From: Costus lasius
Lineage: Eukaryota; Streptophyta; Magnoliopsida; Zingiberales; Costaceae
Assembly (NCBI GenBank): GCA_027563935.2
Contig: CM050449.1
Coordinates: 75,760,556 to 75,824,555, forward strand
DNA length: 64,000 bases
Direction: 5' to 3'
In this document: positions 1 to 11,353 of the stretch, in pieces
Position numbering within the stretch: position 1 is the stretch's first letter
Layout of the letters: the number at the start of each line of letters is the position of its first letter
Program-made: the position numbers and the translations under genes
The notes under the pieces: generated by a model
The model's database searches: none
Told to the model about the DNA's origin: nothing
The model's input: only the letters and a program-made list of their open reading frames with translations

Positions 1-369
1 CAGTCAACTGTTGCTGATTCCACAACAGAAGCCGAGTATGTTGCAGCCTCGGAAGCATCCAAGGAGGCAGTGTGGATTCGTAAGTTCGTGAGAGAACTTG
101 GTGTTGTTCCTTCGAGTGCAGATCCTTTGGTTATCTTCTGTGATAACACTGGAGCAATCGCACAAGCAAAGGAACCACGGTCGCACCAGAAGTCCAAGCA
201 CATACAGAGACGGTTTCACTTGATCAGGGAGATCATAGATCGTGGCGAGATCAAAGTCTGCAAGGTACATACAGATGACAATCTGGCAGACCCGCTTACC
301 AAGCCTCTGACGCAGCAGAAGCATGAGAAGCACTGTAATAATATGGGTTTGAGATTTCTCAACCATTAG
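1..369 (+). pseudogene. Ty1/copia polyprotein C-terminus, RNase H domain (copy C0, partial)
   Basis: The frame is open from base 1 and ends at a TAG after LRFLNH, the same C-terminus as the three longer C-family copies here. Visible RNase H motifs are the STTEAEY block, the [14 protein letters not shown] block and the [14 protein letters not shown] tail. In the element this domain degrades the RNA strand of the RNA/DNA hybrid during reverse transcription in the virus-like particle. The upstream part lies outside the window. Downstream, only the first bases of the usual spacer survive (to about 378); the polypurine tract and 3' LTR are gone, replaced by the rearranged junction with a minus-strand gypsy element. 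The visible part has no stop or frameshift, but without a 3' LTR the copy is dead. Confidence 0.93.
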
Positions 370-378
370 ATTAAGTGC

Positions 379-490
379 AATATTTCTTTCCTCCAATATT
401 TCTTTCCTCCAATATTTCTTTCCTCCAATATTTCTCAACCAGAAGCATGACAATTTGGAGTTATGGCTGTCCTCCAATATTTCTTTCCTC
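379..490. repeat. rearrangement scar with 16-bp tandem repeats and copied filler
   Basis: Three perfect head-to-tail copies of AATATTTCTTTCCTCC occupy 379-394, 395-410 and 411-426. A fourth partial copy runs into CTCAACCAGAAGCATGA, and the native gypsy version of the 16-mer sits at 475-490. The filler at 430-441 matches copia bases 354-365 and the filler around 440-450 matches copia 316-326. The join between C0 and the gypsy element is therefore built from short copies of both flanks. Confidence 0.8.
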
Positions 491-2328
491 AAGCTCGGTT
501 CCTCAGGGACACATACCCTTCCACGAAACCGAAGAATACCATCATCAGACAGGCTAAAATCCTGAACTGTGCCATCAACCAGACTATCCCTGATCTGAAC
601 TAATTTCGGATCCACAGACTGCTGATCTCTGATCTTCTGCAACAAAGCAGACTGTACTCTGAGAAAAGCCACATATCCAGACTGAACTTTAGGAGAAATA
701 CTGATCCTGAGATCTCTGAACTCCTGCAGTAACTGCCACTCACTGACCCGTAAAGCAGCTACTGAAGTAACTGGATGTCTGCTCAATGCATCAGCCACTA
801 CATTGGCCTTTCCAGCCTGATACTGAATAGAGAAGTCATAGTCCTTGATCAACTCCATCCATCTTCTCTGTCTCATGTTCAACTCCTTCTGAGTGAAGAT
901 GTACTTTAGACTCTGGTGATCAGTGAACAGATCAAACTCCTGACCCAACAAATAGTGGCGCCATATCTTCAAAGCAAAGACTACGGCCGCCAACTCTAAG
1001 TCATGAGTAGGGTAGTTCAACTCATACTCCTTCAGTTGTCTCGAAGCATAGGCTACCACAGAACCCTTCTGCATCAAGACACAACCCAACCCTTTGCCTG
1101 AAGCATCCGTATAAATAGTAAACCTTTCCCCATCACTAGGAATAATGAGGATCGGTGTACTAGTCAACCTCCTCTTCAGCTCCTGAAAGCTCTCTTCACA
1201 CTTGTCATCCCAAATAAACTTAGCCTCCTTTCTGGTTAATTTAGTTAAAGGACCCGCCAGCTTGGAAAATCCCTCAACAAACCTCCGGTAGTAACCTGCT
1301 AAACCCAGGAAACTTCTGATCTCAGTAGCGCTAGTCGGTCTTCCCCAATTAAGAATGGCTTGCACTTTAACTGGATCCACCGACACCCCTTGACCAGAAA
1401 TCACATGCCCAAGGAAATTGATCTTCTCTAGCCAGAACTCACACTTACTAGCCTTGACATATAATCGGTTCTTCCTCAGAACCTCCAGCACTCTGCGCAA
1501 GTCACTGACATGATCTGAAGTAGTTCGTGAGTATACCAAAATATCGTCTATAAAGACTACCACACAAGAGTCAAGCAATTCATGGAATACCCTGTTCATC
1601 AAATCCATGAAGACAGCAGGTGCATTCGTCAGTCCAAAAGGCATAACTAAAAATTCAAAATGCCCATACCTGGTCCTGAAAGCAGTCTTAAATATATCCT
1701 CATCCTTGACTCTAAGCTGATAATACCCTGATCTCAGATCAATCTTAGAGAACACTGTAGCTCCCTGTAATTGATCAAACAGATCATCAATTCTGGGAAG
1801 AGGATACTTATTCTTGATAGTCACTTGGTTCAGTTGCCTGTAGTCTATACACATCCTCAGGGTTCCATCTTTCTTCTTTACAAACAGTACTGGCGCTCCC
1901 CAGGGAGAAGCACTAGGCCGGATATACCCTTTCTCTAGCAATTCCTCCAGTTGTTTCTTAAGCTCGGCCAACTCTGATGTAGCCATGCGGTAAGGAGCTC
2001 TGGAGATAGGTGCTGTACCTGGCGCCAACTCAATGCCAAACTCTACTTCTCTAATTGGTGGCAAGCCTGAAAATTCCTCAGAGAACACATCAGGAAACTC
2101 TTTCACCACCGCCATCTGAGTTAAATCAGGAGTAGAATCATCCTGCACCTTAACATGTGCAAGATAACCCTTGCATCCACTAGCAAGTAACTTCCTGGCC
2201 TGCAGGAAAGATATTACATGCGGTCCTTGGTCCGACACTAGACCTCTCACAAAAATCCGATTCCCATTTAGCAGATTTAAAGTGATTACTTTCTCAAAGC
2301 AATCCACAGTGGCATGATGTGAAGACAA
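451..2328 (-). pseudogene. gypsy pol: reverse transcriptase, RNase H, start of integrase (truncated)
   Basis: This is the continuation of the gag-protease frame after an in-frame TGA. The protein carries a complete Ty3-type RT with the substrate block [20 protein letters not shown] and the catalytic FIDDILVYS (FIDD about residues 259-262). RNase H follows with YTDAS (Asp about 408), [11 protein letters not shown] and the ADALSRHP end. After the [15 protein letters not shown] stretch, which is the integrase zinc-finger approach, homology stops and the frame runs by chance into antisense copia DNA as far as base 4. The product would normally copy element RNA into cDNA. Loss of integrase makes this copy immobile. 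The usual gag-pol order on one frame supports the assignment. Confidence 0.9.
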
Positions 2329-3603
2329 TCAATCCATTCCTAGGATTACATCATAGTCTTGCATGTCTAAAAGGATTAGATCTACCAGAAACTCATAACC
2401 TTCTACATGCACTACACAATCAGCACAAACAGTATCTGTAGATAATGACTTTCCTAAGGGAGTACTGACAGACACAACATAATCTAGCATCTTAGGTACA
2501 ACAGATAAACATGCAGCAAATCTAACAGATACAAAAGACAGATTTGCACCAGGGTCAAATAGAATGCGAGCTAACTGATCGAATACAAATAAGGTACCTT
2601 CCACGACGGATCGGGAAGCTCGTGTATCCTTCTCAGCCACAGCATAAACTCTAGTCTGGACTGTAGGCTTATCTGCGCCTCTCTGCTGCATCTCAGGTTC
2701 TTTACAGTCCTTGACCATGTGTCCAGGTTTCTTACACCTGAAACATACACCATTCCTCTTATGACAGTCTTTCACTAGATGTCCCTTGAGCCCACAATAA
2801 TTACAAGTCCGGTCCTCTGTGATACTGTTTCTTACATCCCTGGCATCCCTGAACTGCTGCGGTGCATCCCTGGACTGCTGCGGTGCCTTATATGAGTAAG
2901 GCTTATACCTGCTCTTTTTGTGGTCCTTATGTTTAGGGTACTTCTTACCCTTGCCGCCACTACCATACTGAGGAACCGCCGCCTCAGCTGCAGGAACCAC
3001 TGTCACGGCAACATGAGAACTCCTCTCAGCTATGTATCTCTCAATGGTGCGTGCTCGCCCAACAGTCTCAACATAGGTCTCCAAGTGCTGAGCACCAACC
3101 TGCTCTCTAATGTCCCATTTGAGACCTCTGAGAATCTTGGTAGCTCTCCTCTTTTCAGTGTTTATCAGGTGAGGAGCATACTTTCCCAACTTAGTGAACT
3201 GCAACTCATACTGGTCCACTGTCATATCACCCTGCTCCAGGTGAATAAATGCCACCTCTCGGTCCTCCACCAAGCTATCAGGGAAGTACTTCTCGTTAAA
3301 TTGAGACAAGAAGTAAGGCCAATCTACAGTCTCATGTCTTTCTTCGGCAAGTCTCACCACGCCCTTCCACCACTCATCTGCGTCCCCACGCATCATAGAG
3401 GTGGTCAGACATAACTTATCCTCATCTGAGCAGCGCATGACTTGGAAAATCTTTTCCAAGCACAACTGCCAGTTCTCAGCAGTACTGGATTCTGAGCCTC
3501 CATAAAAAGAACTAGGACCCAGTTTCTGGAATTCACTCACAAGTGAAGCATAGCGCCATCTTAAATTCCTACACACACATTCCATAGTCAGGAATGCAAA
3601 CAT
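2329..3603 (-). pseudogene. gypsy gag with two zinc knuckles and protease
   Basis: The gag (retrotrans_gag) region includes GDADEWWKGV and EKYFPDSL-type blocks. Two CCHC knuckles follow: CNYCGLKGHLVKDC (about residues 267-280) and CFRCKKPGHMVKDC (about 287-300). The retropepsin has its catalytic Asp at about residue 350 but reads DPGA where D-S/T-G-A is expected, so the active-site loop is probably broken. The frame ends at GMD followed by TGA (2329-2331) where this family normally has a Trp codon, and the same frame continues straight into pol. Only about 70 nt separate the primer site from the first ATG, so the extreme N-terminus may be altered. Gag would form the particle and the knuckles bind RNA. 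Confidence 0.9.
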
Positions 3604-3670
3604 AAACCTATCAGATGTCTAGCAATACACAAACATGTTTTCCCCCGAACTAAGTTTTAGCTAGCCAACT

Positions 3671-3682
3671 GCTCTGATACCA
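3671..3682 (-). other. primer binding site, initiator-Met tRNA type (gypsy)
   Basis: On the minus strand the bases read TGGTATCAGAGC, complementary to the 3' end of plant initiator tRNA-Met. Three bases separate it from the LTR end. Confidence 0.85.
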
Positions 3683-4580
3683 TTCTGTAACATCCCGTTA
3701 TCTTAACCCCAAACAAGCAACACAAATCATGAAAGAAACAGGATGTTATCATACAAGATCGATACATATGCTAGGTAAAACCCCGTTCAGGAAACCCGAT
3801 CTGAAAATTTCGAAAAATCCATACATATAAATCTCCACTCACACAATTTCATAAAGGTACCTGCCACCACGCAATACTTGCACTAGACATATGCAAGTTA
3901 CAGGTATATCAAAACCGATTACAAAGAATACACCACAAACCGAATTTCAAAACAAAATCACAAAATTGATTTTTATAAACTCATACCAAACACCGAAACC
4001 AGGCTGAAGCCCGCGGCGACACAAAAATCGAACTCATTTAACAGTCACAATCTGACATCACAAGTTCACATAATTCACATGGTTCACATAGCTCATATCA
4101 TTTATATGGTTCGGCCACAACCGGCCCCAAATAATTAAGCACAAAAGTTCTTAAACAGCAAACTAGCGATATCCATGCCAATGCTAACTCAAGACATGCG
4201 CCCCTGCTCTATGCCTGAAAATAGTGAGGGGTGAGCTACACAGCCCAGTGAGTGGATAGTCTAAATCGACCATCCATAACATACACTCAAAAATATAGAC
4301 AGATTATTTTAAAAATCTTTAACAGGAACATTATGTCAACATATAACAACATAAAGAAAACAGAAGTCATATAAACAGTCAGATGTACACACCAACATAT
4401 AACAAACTCATGTTCTAGAGTTATACTCTAAACCAACTCAGATGTACACACCAACACTTAATAAACCTAGTTGTCCAGCATATTCAGTAGTGACCATTAT
4501 GGTCTAACCCGGCTTTGGCCTAAGCACTGGGAGAGTGCAAAATTTCATGCAACATATAAACATGGACAGTGAGTAGAATC

Positions 4581-4805
4581 AAGAGGTGGCCCCCGCCAGG
4601 TCACGACGTGGCACTTTGCTCTAAAACACCCCATAACACATCGATGGATAGTGTGTAGATTCAAGAGGTGGCCCCCGCCGGGTCACGACGTGGCACTTTG
4701 CTCTACGACACCCCATATCACAAATAAAAGAGTGATGACATCAAGAGGTGGCCCCTGTCCGACCAAGACATGGCACTTTGCGTCAAAACCCGTTCTCCCA
4801 AAAGG
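4581..4805. repeat. tandem repeat, about 81 bp x 3, in the gypsy LTR
   Basis: AAGAGGTGGC starts units at 4581, 4663 and 4743. Each unit continues with a GC-rich block and GTGGCACTTTGC. The third unit is more diverged. Confidence 0.85.
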
Positions 4806-5544
4806 TTCCTACTGGACAACAGACACATCTTATATCTTATTTCACAACGGTGGACTTCTAAGTGTCAACTAGACTCTAGGATAGTCATCCCAATAATCAT
4901 ATCGGGCAGGCTGAACATCAACCCCCATCACAATAATCATAACAGGCAGGCTGAACAACAGCCCCCTCACATATCACAATACAGGGCTGAAATTCAAACC
5001 CTTAACATATCACATATAGACTATCCCCTTGAGTACTTCTGTTACACTTAGCCTTAGTCCTAACCATTCCATGATCACAACACATAATATTCATAATTCA
5101 CATAACCACATAATATTGAAAATCACGTAATCACATGATATTCATAAATCACATAATATTCAAACATCACAAAGTAGTGTAGTCCTTAGATTTCATGCTG
5201 ATTAATTCAGTCTAACCTTGCTAAATTATCACCCAATGTTCTCAAACATGAATACATGGTCTTAGATAAATAAACATGAGTTTTATAACATTATTAGCAT
5301 TTATCAAGCACCCATAAAATCGACATATAGCATTTATCAAGCATACATAAAAATCAACATAAAATTAAACATAAAATTAAAACATGTATTCATACAATTG
5401 CTTTACAAATCACTACATGTAACCCACGGTTAACATAACATATTATCTACTAAATTTTAAACCTTAGTTAACATGAATATCATGCTCAAAATCATTGGTT
5501 TAAAACTTCCTAAATTCCATAAATTAATACCTTAAATTTCATAT

Positions 5545-5745
5545 TACAAACTTTCGGTTTTCATAAAACAATCATCAAGATTTCGGTTGAAAGTTTTCAT
5601 AAAACAATCATCAAGATTTCGGTTTCATAATTAACATCAAAATTTCAGTTTTCATAAATAATTATCAAGATTTCGAGTCTCATAATTATTATCAAGAATT
5701 CGGTTTTCATAACAATTATCAAGATTATTTCGGTTTTAAACATGG
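5545..5745. repeat. degenerate tandem repeat around TCAAGATTTCGGTT
   Basis: About six imperfect units of roughly 35 bp pair a TTTCATAA block with TCAAGATTTCGG. This lies inside the gypsy LTR. Confidence 0.7.
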
Positions 5746-6159
5746 AAAGATTTCAAGCAACCAAATTTATCATGTAGCACAACCATAATCATATTGATGT
5801 AAATTTCGAATAAGACACCCCACTCACCTCTTAACCGTGATCACCAATATGTAAAAACCTTTCCAAAAATTCGTCTAAAGCTTTGAGAGACGCCACCAAA
5901 CACCAAGGAATGCCGGCCAAAGGAAGAAGGAAGAGGAAAATCGCCAAGTTCTTCAAGAATCGCCCACTTCCTTGCCCTAGCCGCCACAAGATTTCCTCAA
6001 GCCAAAATCGCCAATTTCCCTTCCCTAACCGAATTACTAATTTGAATTTTCGGTTTTTAATTCTTTAACCCGCTAACCAACTAATTCAAATAGGGTTTAA
6101 CCCATTTAACTAATAAATTCAAATTTTAAAACCCAATTAATGCAAACCCAATAACCCAT

Positions 6160-6475
6160 GGTTTAAGTGAAAATCCAATAAGAATTTAAACTAACATCCA
6201 CTTAATGAATTCACTTAAACGCAAATCCAATAAGGATTTAATTAATATCCAATAAGCTAGTTAATTAACCAATAAGGTCTAATTAATTAACCAATAAACT
6301 CTAATTAATTAACTGAAATTAACATCCAATAAGTTAGTTAATTAATTAACATTAACATCCAAAAATCTCTAGTTAATTAACTATAATTTATCAACCAAAA
6401 ATCTCTAGTTAATTAACTATTAATTAACAACCAAAAATCTCTAGTTAATTAACTATAAATTAACAACCAATATAT
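6160..6475. repeat. AT-rich tandem repeat with AGTTAATTAACTA units
   Basis: Repeated TTAATTAACC / CAATAAG units are followed by three units of about 40 bp containing AAAAATCTCTAGTTAATTAA. Noncoding, near the 5' edge of the gypsy LTR. Confidence 0.7.
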
Positions 6476-6601
6476 AGAAAAATATCACAGTCAGTAATTT
6501 TATTTAAATCATGAACACAATATCACAGCCAACGAGTTTATTTAAATCAAAAATAATGCTTACCAGGACTTAAGATCCTTGGATCTTACAAGGTGGGAGG
6601 T

Positions 6602-6618
6602 CCAGGGTTCGACTCTGG
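6602..6618 (+). other. tRNA T-arm-like hairpin / Pol III B-box match in C1 leader
   Basis: CCAGGG and CTCTGG flank TTCGA and can pair, and GTTCGACTC fits the B-box consensus. C2 (13954-13968) and C4 (52322-52338) keep the pairing with compensating changes. C3 lacks the region. Confidence 0.5.
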
Positions 6619-6945
6619 GACCAGGCGCATTTTCCCTGGTAGGCACACCTGAGCTGCAGATGGCGCTTGGGCCCTGGGTTGGGCCAGATGAGCAGCAAAA
6701 GACCCATGAAGAAAAGCAAGTGAAGACTTAAGTTAATTAAGGTCTTACTTAGGCTATGGGCTTTTACCACATAAGATCCATGCTTTCTTAAATAAGTAGA
6801 ATAGCATGATTTATTTATCTTCTGCTATCACCATAGGAATTGCATGATAGTGAAGAAGATAAAAGACCGTTAAAATCCAACGCTAAAATATCAAGCTCGT
6901 AAGCCTTCTGACGCGAAACCTCACTGTTCTGACTATCGTTGGAGC

Positions 6946-7184
6946 CGTGTTGTACCCACTCAGTGGGCACGTCCATCTATCTTCAGACGGTGCGGGATTA
7001 CACCTGCGTGTTACAGAGAAGGGATTTATCGCTTCTCGTTGCTCAGCATAGCACGTGGTGGTCCAGGGAGTAGGTCGGGTTAGCTTGACCATGTAGACTA
7101 CATATGTGGCGCATATGGTAGCACATGGAGGCAGCCATCTGTGGGGTCAGAGATTGTGTTGTACCAACTCAGTTGGCACAGTCT
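6946..7184 (+). other. twin leader hairpins A and B (C1)
   Basis: Hairpin A is 6946-6971 and hairpin B 7151-7184. Both have an outer stem, a one-sided TTGTA bulge, a CCNA/TNGG inner stem and a CTCAG loop. In B, AGATTGTG pairs with CACAGTCT through one T-G wobble. They lie in the predicted leader intron. Confidence 0.55.
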
Positions 7185-7465
7185 ACTGGATTGCCCAGAT
7201 GAAGGGGAATTGCACGGGTTGGCGATTGGCTGGGACAGCCTACCAGAAATTAGTGCTTGTACTCTCTGTGCATCTTATCTCGCCTGAGCGGGACGCGGAG
7301 ACCAAGTATGAAATCTGGATCCCATCTCACTAAAAGAGTTCTACTCTTTCGGGCTATTTTGCTGGATTTTTCAGCCAGATAAAATAGTGAGAAAAAGAAT
7401 CATTCTTAAGTCCTGAATTGATTCTTTATATTGATACTGACCTTGCTGTTCTTGCATTGTTGTAG

Positions 7466-10400
7466 ATTCCTGCTGCAACGAACACCATGAGCTTCAATGT
7501 GCGATCCCTACTGGAAAGAGAGAAGTTTGCTGGGCCAAACTTCTCAGACTGGTTCGGACACCTTAAGATTGTTCTTAAGGCAGAGAGGAAACTGTATGTC
7601 TTCGAGACGGCGATACCGCCTTAGCCCGCTCCGAACGCCGCAAGGGCGGTTCGGGAAGCTTATGAAAAGCACGTCAATGATAGCATTGATGTCGCTTGCC
7701 TCATGCTAGCGTCTATGACGCCACCGCTGCAGCGTCAGCATGAGGATATGTCGGCTATAGAGATTATAGCGAACCTCAAGATGCTGTATGCTGCACAGGC
7801 GAGGACTATAATCTGACAAAGCTGTTCTTTCAGAGCAAACTGGCTGAAGGGAGCCCAGTGGGAGCTCACGTGCTCAAGATGATTGGGCACAAGGAGGCTC
7901 TAGAGAAACTGGGGCATACCATCAACCAGGAGCTTGCTGTAGACATTATTCTGCAGTCTCTCCCGCCCTCTTTCGATGCGTTCATTATTAACTTTAATAT
8001 GAACAAAATTGATTGTACTCTGGCAGAGCTGCTAAATATGCTCTTGACTACTGAGGAGACTCTGAAGGGAAAGCCTTCAACCTCTGTCTTAATGGTTCCT
8101 TCTAGGAACAAGAAGAAGGGGAAGAAGGGCAAGGCCCCTGTCAAGAGTTACAGCAAGGCTCTGAAGCAAAAAGTTAAGCGGTCAAAGGAATACAGATGTT
8201 TCCACTATGGCCAACGGGGTCACTGGAAAAAGGACTGTAAAGCGCTCCAAGGAGATAAGAGGGGAAGCATCGCTTCTGGCTCAGGTATATACGTGACGGA
8301 AGTCATGGTTTCATCTTCTTCTATATCATGGGTGTTGGACACTGCATGTGGAGTTCACATTTGTTCAAATGTACAGGAACTCAAGAGAAGAAGACAGGTG
8401 GGACAGCATGAGGTGGACCTACAAGTTGGAAACGGGGCACGGGTTGCTGCTGTTGCTGTAGGAGACTATTTCATCTCTTTGCCGTCTGGGCTTGTATTAG
8501 AACTAAACAGTTGTTACTTTGTTCCCAGCATTATTAAGAATATTATCTCCATTCCTGCTCTTGTCAGGAAGGGATTTTCCTTTGAATGCAATATTTCAAA
8601 GTGTATTTTATCATTTGATAATACTGTTTATGCTACTGGTTTAATTAACAATGGGTTATTCATGTTAGACATGGAATGTTCTATACACAATATTGATATT
8701 AAGAAAGCCAAGTATGCTGATGACAGCACCTTGCTATGGCATAGTCGTTTAGGCCATATTAACAAGAAGCGCATTAAGCGGTTGCATGATCATGGACTGC
8801 TGGGATCATTCTCCTATGAGGAGATTGATACATGCAAGGCTTGTTTAATGGGTAAAATGACGAAGTCACCTTTTCCTAACAAAGGTCAAAGGGCTTCAGG
8901 TTTACTTGACCTTATACACAGTGATGTGTGTGGGCCATTTAGTAAACATGCCAGAGGTGGCTATCAGTACTTCATTACCTTTACTGATGATTTCAGTAGG
9001 TATGGGTATGTCTATCTTATGAGACATAAAAGTGAATCTTTTGACAAGTTCAAAGAGTTCAAGAATGAAGTACAGAATCAGCTAGGCCAAAATATCAAGG
9101 CACTTCGTTCTGATCGAGGTGGAGAATACTTGAGTCATGCATTTACTGACTATCTGAAGGAGTGTGGGATTATCTCACAGCTCACTCCGCCAGGAACACC
9201 GCAATGGAATGGTGTGTCCGAGAGGAGAAATAGAACGTTACTTGATATGGTTCGTTCTATGATGAGTCAGGCTACTCTACCTTACTCCTTTTGGGGATTT
9301 GCACTAGAGACAGCTGCAAAGGTACTAAACCGAGTGCCATCCAAGGCAGTTTCTAAGACGCCATATGAGTTATGGTATGGGAAACAGTCGAGCTTGACAT
9401 TTATCAGGATCTGGGGCTGCGAGGCTTATGTCAAAAAGCTCGCCTCTGGGAAACTAGAGAGCAGATCTGACAAATGTATCTTTGTCGGTTACCCTAAGGA
9501 AACTAAGGGTTATTATTTCTACGATCCCAAAGAGAACAAGGTATTTGTTGCTCGGACGGCCATATTTCTTGAGAAGGAGTTTCTTCTGCAAGAGGCCAGT
9601 GGGAGAGAAATAAAGCTGGATGAGAATCCAGAGGAAGGACAAAGTAGTCAAGCACAGTTGGATGAGCCTGAGCCGGTGGATCAGGTTATTGAACAACCTG
9701 AGGCTCAGATATCACGGGAACCGCGAAGATCGGGAAGGATCCGTCGACAGCCTGAGCGCTATGACGGAGTCTACATCATTGATAATGATGAACCCCTCAC
9801 TTATGCGGATGCGGTCAGTGGACCGGAGTCAGCGAGATGGCTTGAAGCTATGCGCGCCGAGATGGACTCCATGTCAGATAACCAAGTCTGGGATTTGGTT
9901 GATCCGCCTCCGGGAGTTATCCCTATAGGCTGTAAATGGATCTTCAAGAAGAAGATTGACATGGATGGTAACGTGGTTACCTATAAAGGCAGGCTAGTTG
10001 CGAAAGGTTTCAAACAAATCTACGGGATAGATTATGATGAGACTTTCTCACCTGTAGCTATGTTTAAGTCTATTCGGATTCTTTTCGCGATAGCAGCATA
10101 TTATGATTATGAGATCTGGCAAATGGATGTGAAGACAGCTTTCCTTAATGGAAATCTGGATGAGGATGTGTATATGACACAACCAGAAGGTTTCACTAAT
10201 CCATCAGATCGTCATAAAATATGCAAGTTAAAGAAGTCTATTTATGGACTTAAACAAGCATCAAGAAGCTGGAATATTCGTTTTGATGAATCAATCAGTG
10301 AGTTTGGTTTCATCAAGAACGAGGATGACCCGTGTGTATATAAGAGGTTTAGTGGGAGCGTGATTACTTTCCTAGTCCTCTACGTCGATGATATCTTGAT

Positions 10401-10974
10401 TATTGGAAATGACATTCCTGAAATGCATGCGGTTAAGGCATGGTTAAGGAAATGTTTCCAGATGAAAGGTCTTGGAGAAGCAGCCTATGTATTAGGTGTG
10501 AAGATCTACAGGGATAGACCTAAGAGGCTTCTCGGGCTGTGCTAGAGTACTTACATCGATAAAGTCCAGGAGAGATTTCATTTAGAGAATTCTAAAAGAG
10601 GATATCTTCCAGTCAGACATGGTCTGAATCTTTCGAAGAGTCAGTGTCCACAAACACAGACTGAGAAAGATGAAATGGACAATACGCCTTATGCTTCGGC
10701 TATTGGGTCCATTATGTATGCGATGTTGTGTACTCGCCCAGACGTCGCTTACGGGTTAAGCGTGACCAGTCGGTTCCAAGGTAATCCAGGTATGGCGCAC
10801 TGGATTGCAGTCAAGAATATTTTAAAATATCTGCGGAGGACCAAAGATATGTTCTTGATATATGGTGGTCAGGAAGAACTCAGTATTGAAGGATATACTG
10901 ACGCTTCGTTCCAGTATGACCAGGATGATTTCCGATCGCAATCAGGCTATGATTTCCGATCGCAATCAGGCTAT
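7466..10974 (+). pseudogene. copia gag-pol polyprotein, decayed (C1)
   Basis: The order gag, zinc knuckle, protease, integrase, RT, partial RNase H follows Ty1/copia. The gag ATG is at 7487. Lesions seen: TAG at 7622-7624; a 7-bp deletion near 7806 that shifts frame; a zinc knuckle Cys changed to Tyr (CFHYGQRGH); TAG at 10543-10545; and loss of the RNase H C-terminus after GYTDASFQ...RSQSGY. The protease reads DTAC at 8338. Integrase keeps the LWHSRLGH...CKAC finger, LIHSDVCGPF, SDRGGEY and the ERRNRT region. RT keeps YVDDILIIGND. The missing end is replaced by a scar (10951-11014), after which the frame runs into LTR sequence and stops at 11184. This copy could only move with proteins supplied in trans, and its 5' LTR is also gone. 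Confidence 0.92.
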
Positions 10975-11014
10975 GATTTCCGATCTCAAACATATATGGT
11001 GGTCAGGAAGAACT
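10927..11014 (+). repeat. 24-bp tandem duplication and copied filler at a deletion scar
   Basis: A 24-bp unit starting GATTTCCGATCGC occupies 10927-10950 and again 10951-10974, with a third partial copy to 10986. Then 10992-11014 repeats the upstream segment at 10858-10881 before jumping into LTR sequence. By comparison with C3, about 0.8 kb is missing: the RNase H end, the polypurine tract and the start of the 3' LTR. Confidence 0.8.
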
Positions 11015-11353
11015 TGAGATCACTTGTGTTTCTGAATGATGATTGTCATTGTTTTGAGGTAGTTCAATATCATTTGAAACATAATGGTTATAGACTATCT
11101 TGGATGGTGAGCTTGAGTCAGGTTAGGGCACTAGTGATAGACATAGGATTGCCGTCTCCTTGTTTAAGGAGTGTGATGTTCTAAAGGGGCCCCCTGGATG
11201 AGATGATTGAGAAAAGAGTATGGCCATACCCAGGTGACTATGTTCATCTGATCTAATCATGCTCATCATATTGGAGTTACAAGCTTGACACGCTTGTCCA
11301 ATAAGAACATCCAGTGGCAAAGGAAACATGTATGCCTAGTGAAGGAGATTCAC
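11015..11353 (+). repeat. C1 3' LTR, left remnant
   Basis: Aligns with the C2 LTR from about 390 bp after its start, beginning TGAGATCACTTGTG. It stops at GATTCAC, where C2 is inserted, and resumes at 20433. Confidence 0.85.
11348..11353 (+). repeat. target-site duplication of C2, left
   Basis: ATTCAC immediately precedes the C2 LTR and recurs at 20433-20438. If the LTR is taken to end one base later, the duplication is the 5-bp TTCAC usual for copia. Confidence 0.75.

Larger units (their letters stand above)
379..6590 (-). mobile_element. Ty3/gypsy chromovirus-like element, 3' truncated
   Basis: Reading on the minus strand: a long LTR (6590-3686), an initiator-Met primer site, a gag-protease region and an RT-RNase H region that stops at the start of integrase (about 451). 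The rest of integrase and the 3' LTR are missing. The right edge lies against the leader of copia copy C1, where sequence matching C2's leader resumes at AGGTGGGAGG. The gag type, two CCHC knuckles and long LTR resemble Tekay/Del elements, but any chromodomain would be in the lost part, so the lineage is an inference. Confidence 0.85.
3686..6590 (-). repeat. 5' LTR of the gypsy element (2905 bp)
   Basis: On the minus strand the segment begins TGTAAGATCC at 6590 and ends GGATGTTACA at 3686, directly before the primer site. It has no second copy in the window because the element's 3' end is lost. It is AT-rich and contains several internal tandem repeats. Short open frames inside it show no recognisable protein. 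Confidence 0.8.
6591..11353 (+). mobile_element. Ty1/copia copy C1, left part (interrupted by C2)
   Basis: Contains the 3' half of the untranslated leader, a decayed gag-pol and the left piece of the 3' LTR. The element continues at 20433-21388, beyond the younger C2 insertion. Its 5' LTR, primer site and the start of the leader are missing to the left, where the truncated gypsy element now lies. Leader sequence aligns with C2, C3 and C4 throughout. Confidence 0.88.

Noticed and set aside
4..450. Continuation of the gypsy minus-strand frame through the C0 region
   Set aside because: It is the antisense of copia RNase H. Equivalent antisense open frames occur behind C2 and C3, so the openness is a codon-bias effect.
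7106..7333. A 75-codon frame (MAHMVAHGGSHLW) shared by the leaders of C1, C2 and C3
   Set aside because: C4 breaks it, substitutions do not favour silent positions, and the conservation is better explained by the RNA hairpins in the same place.
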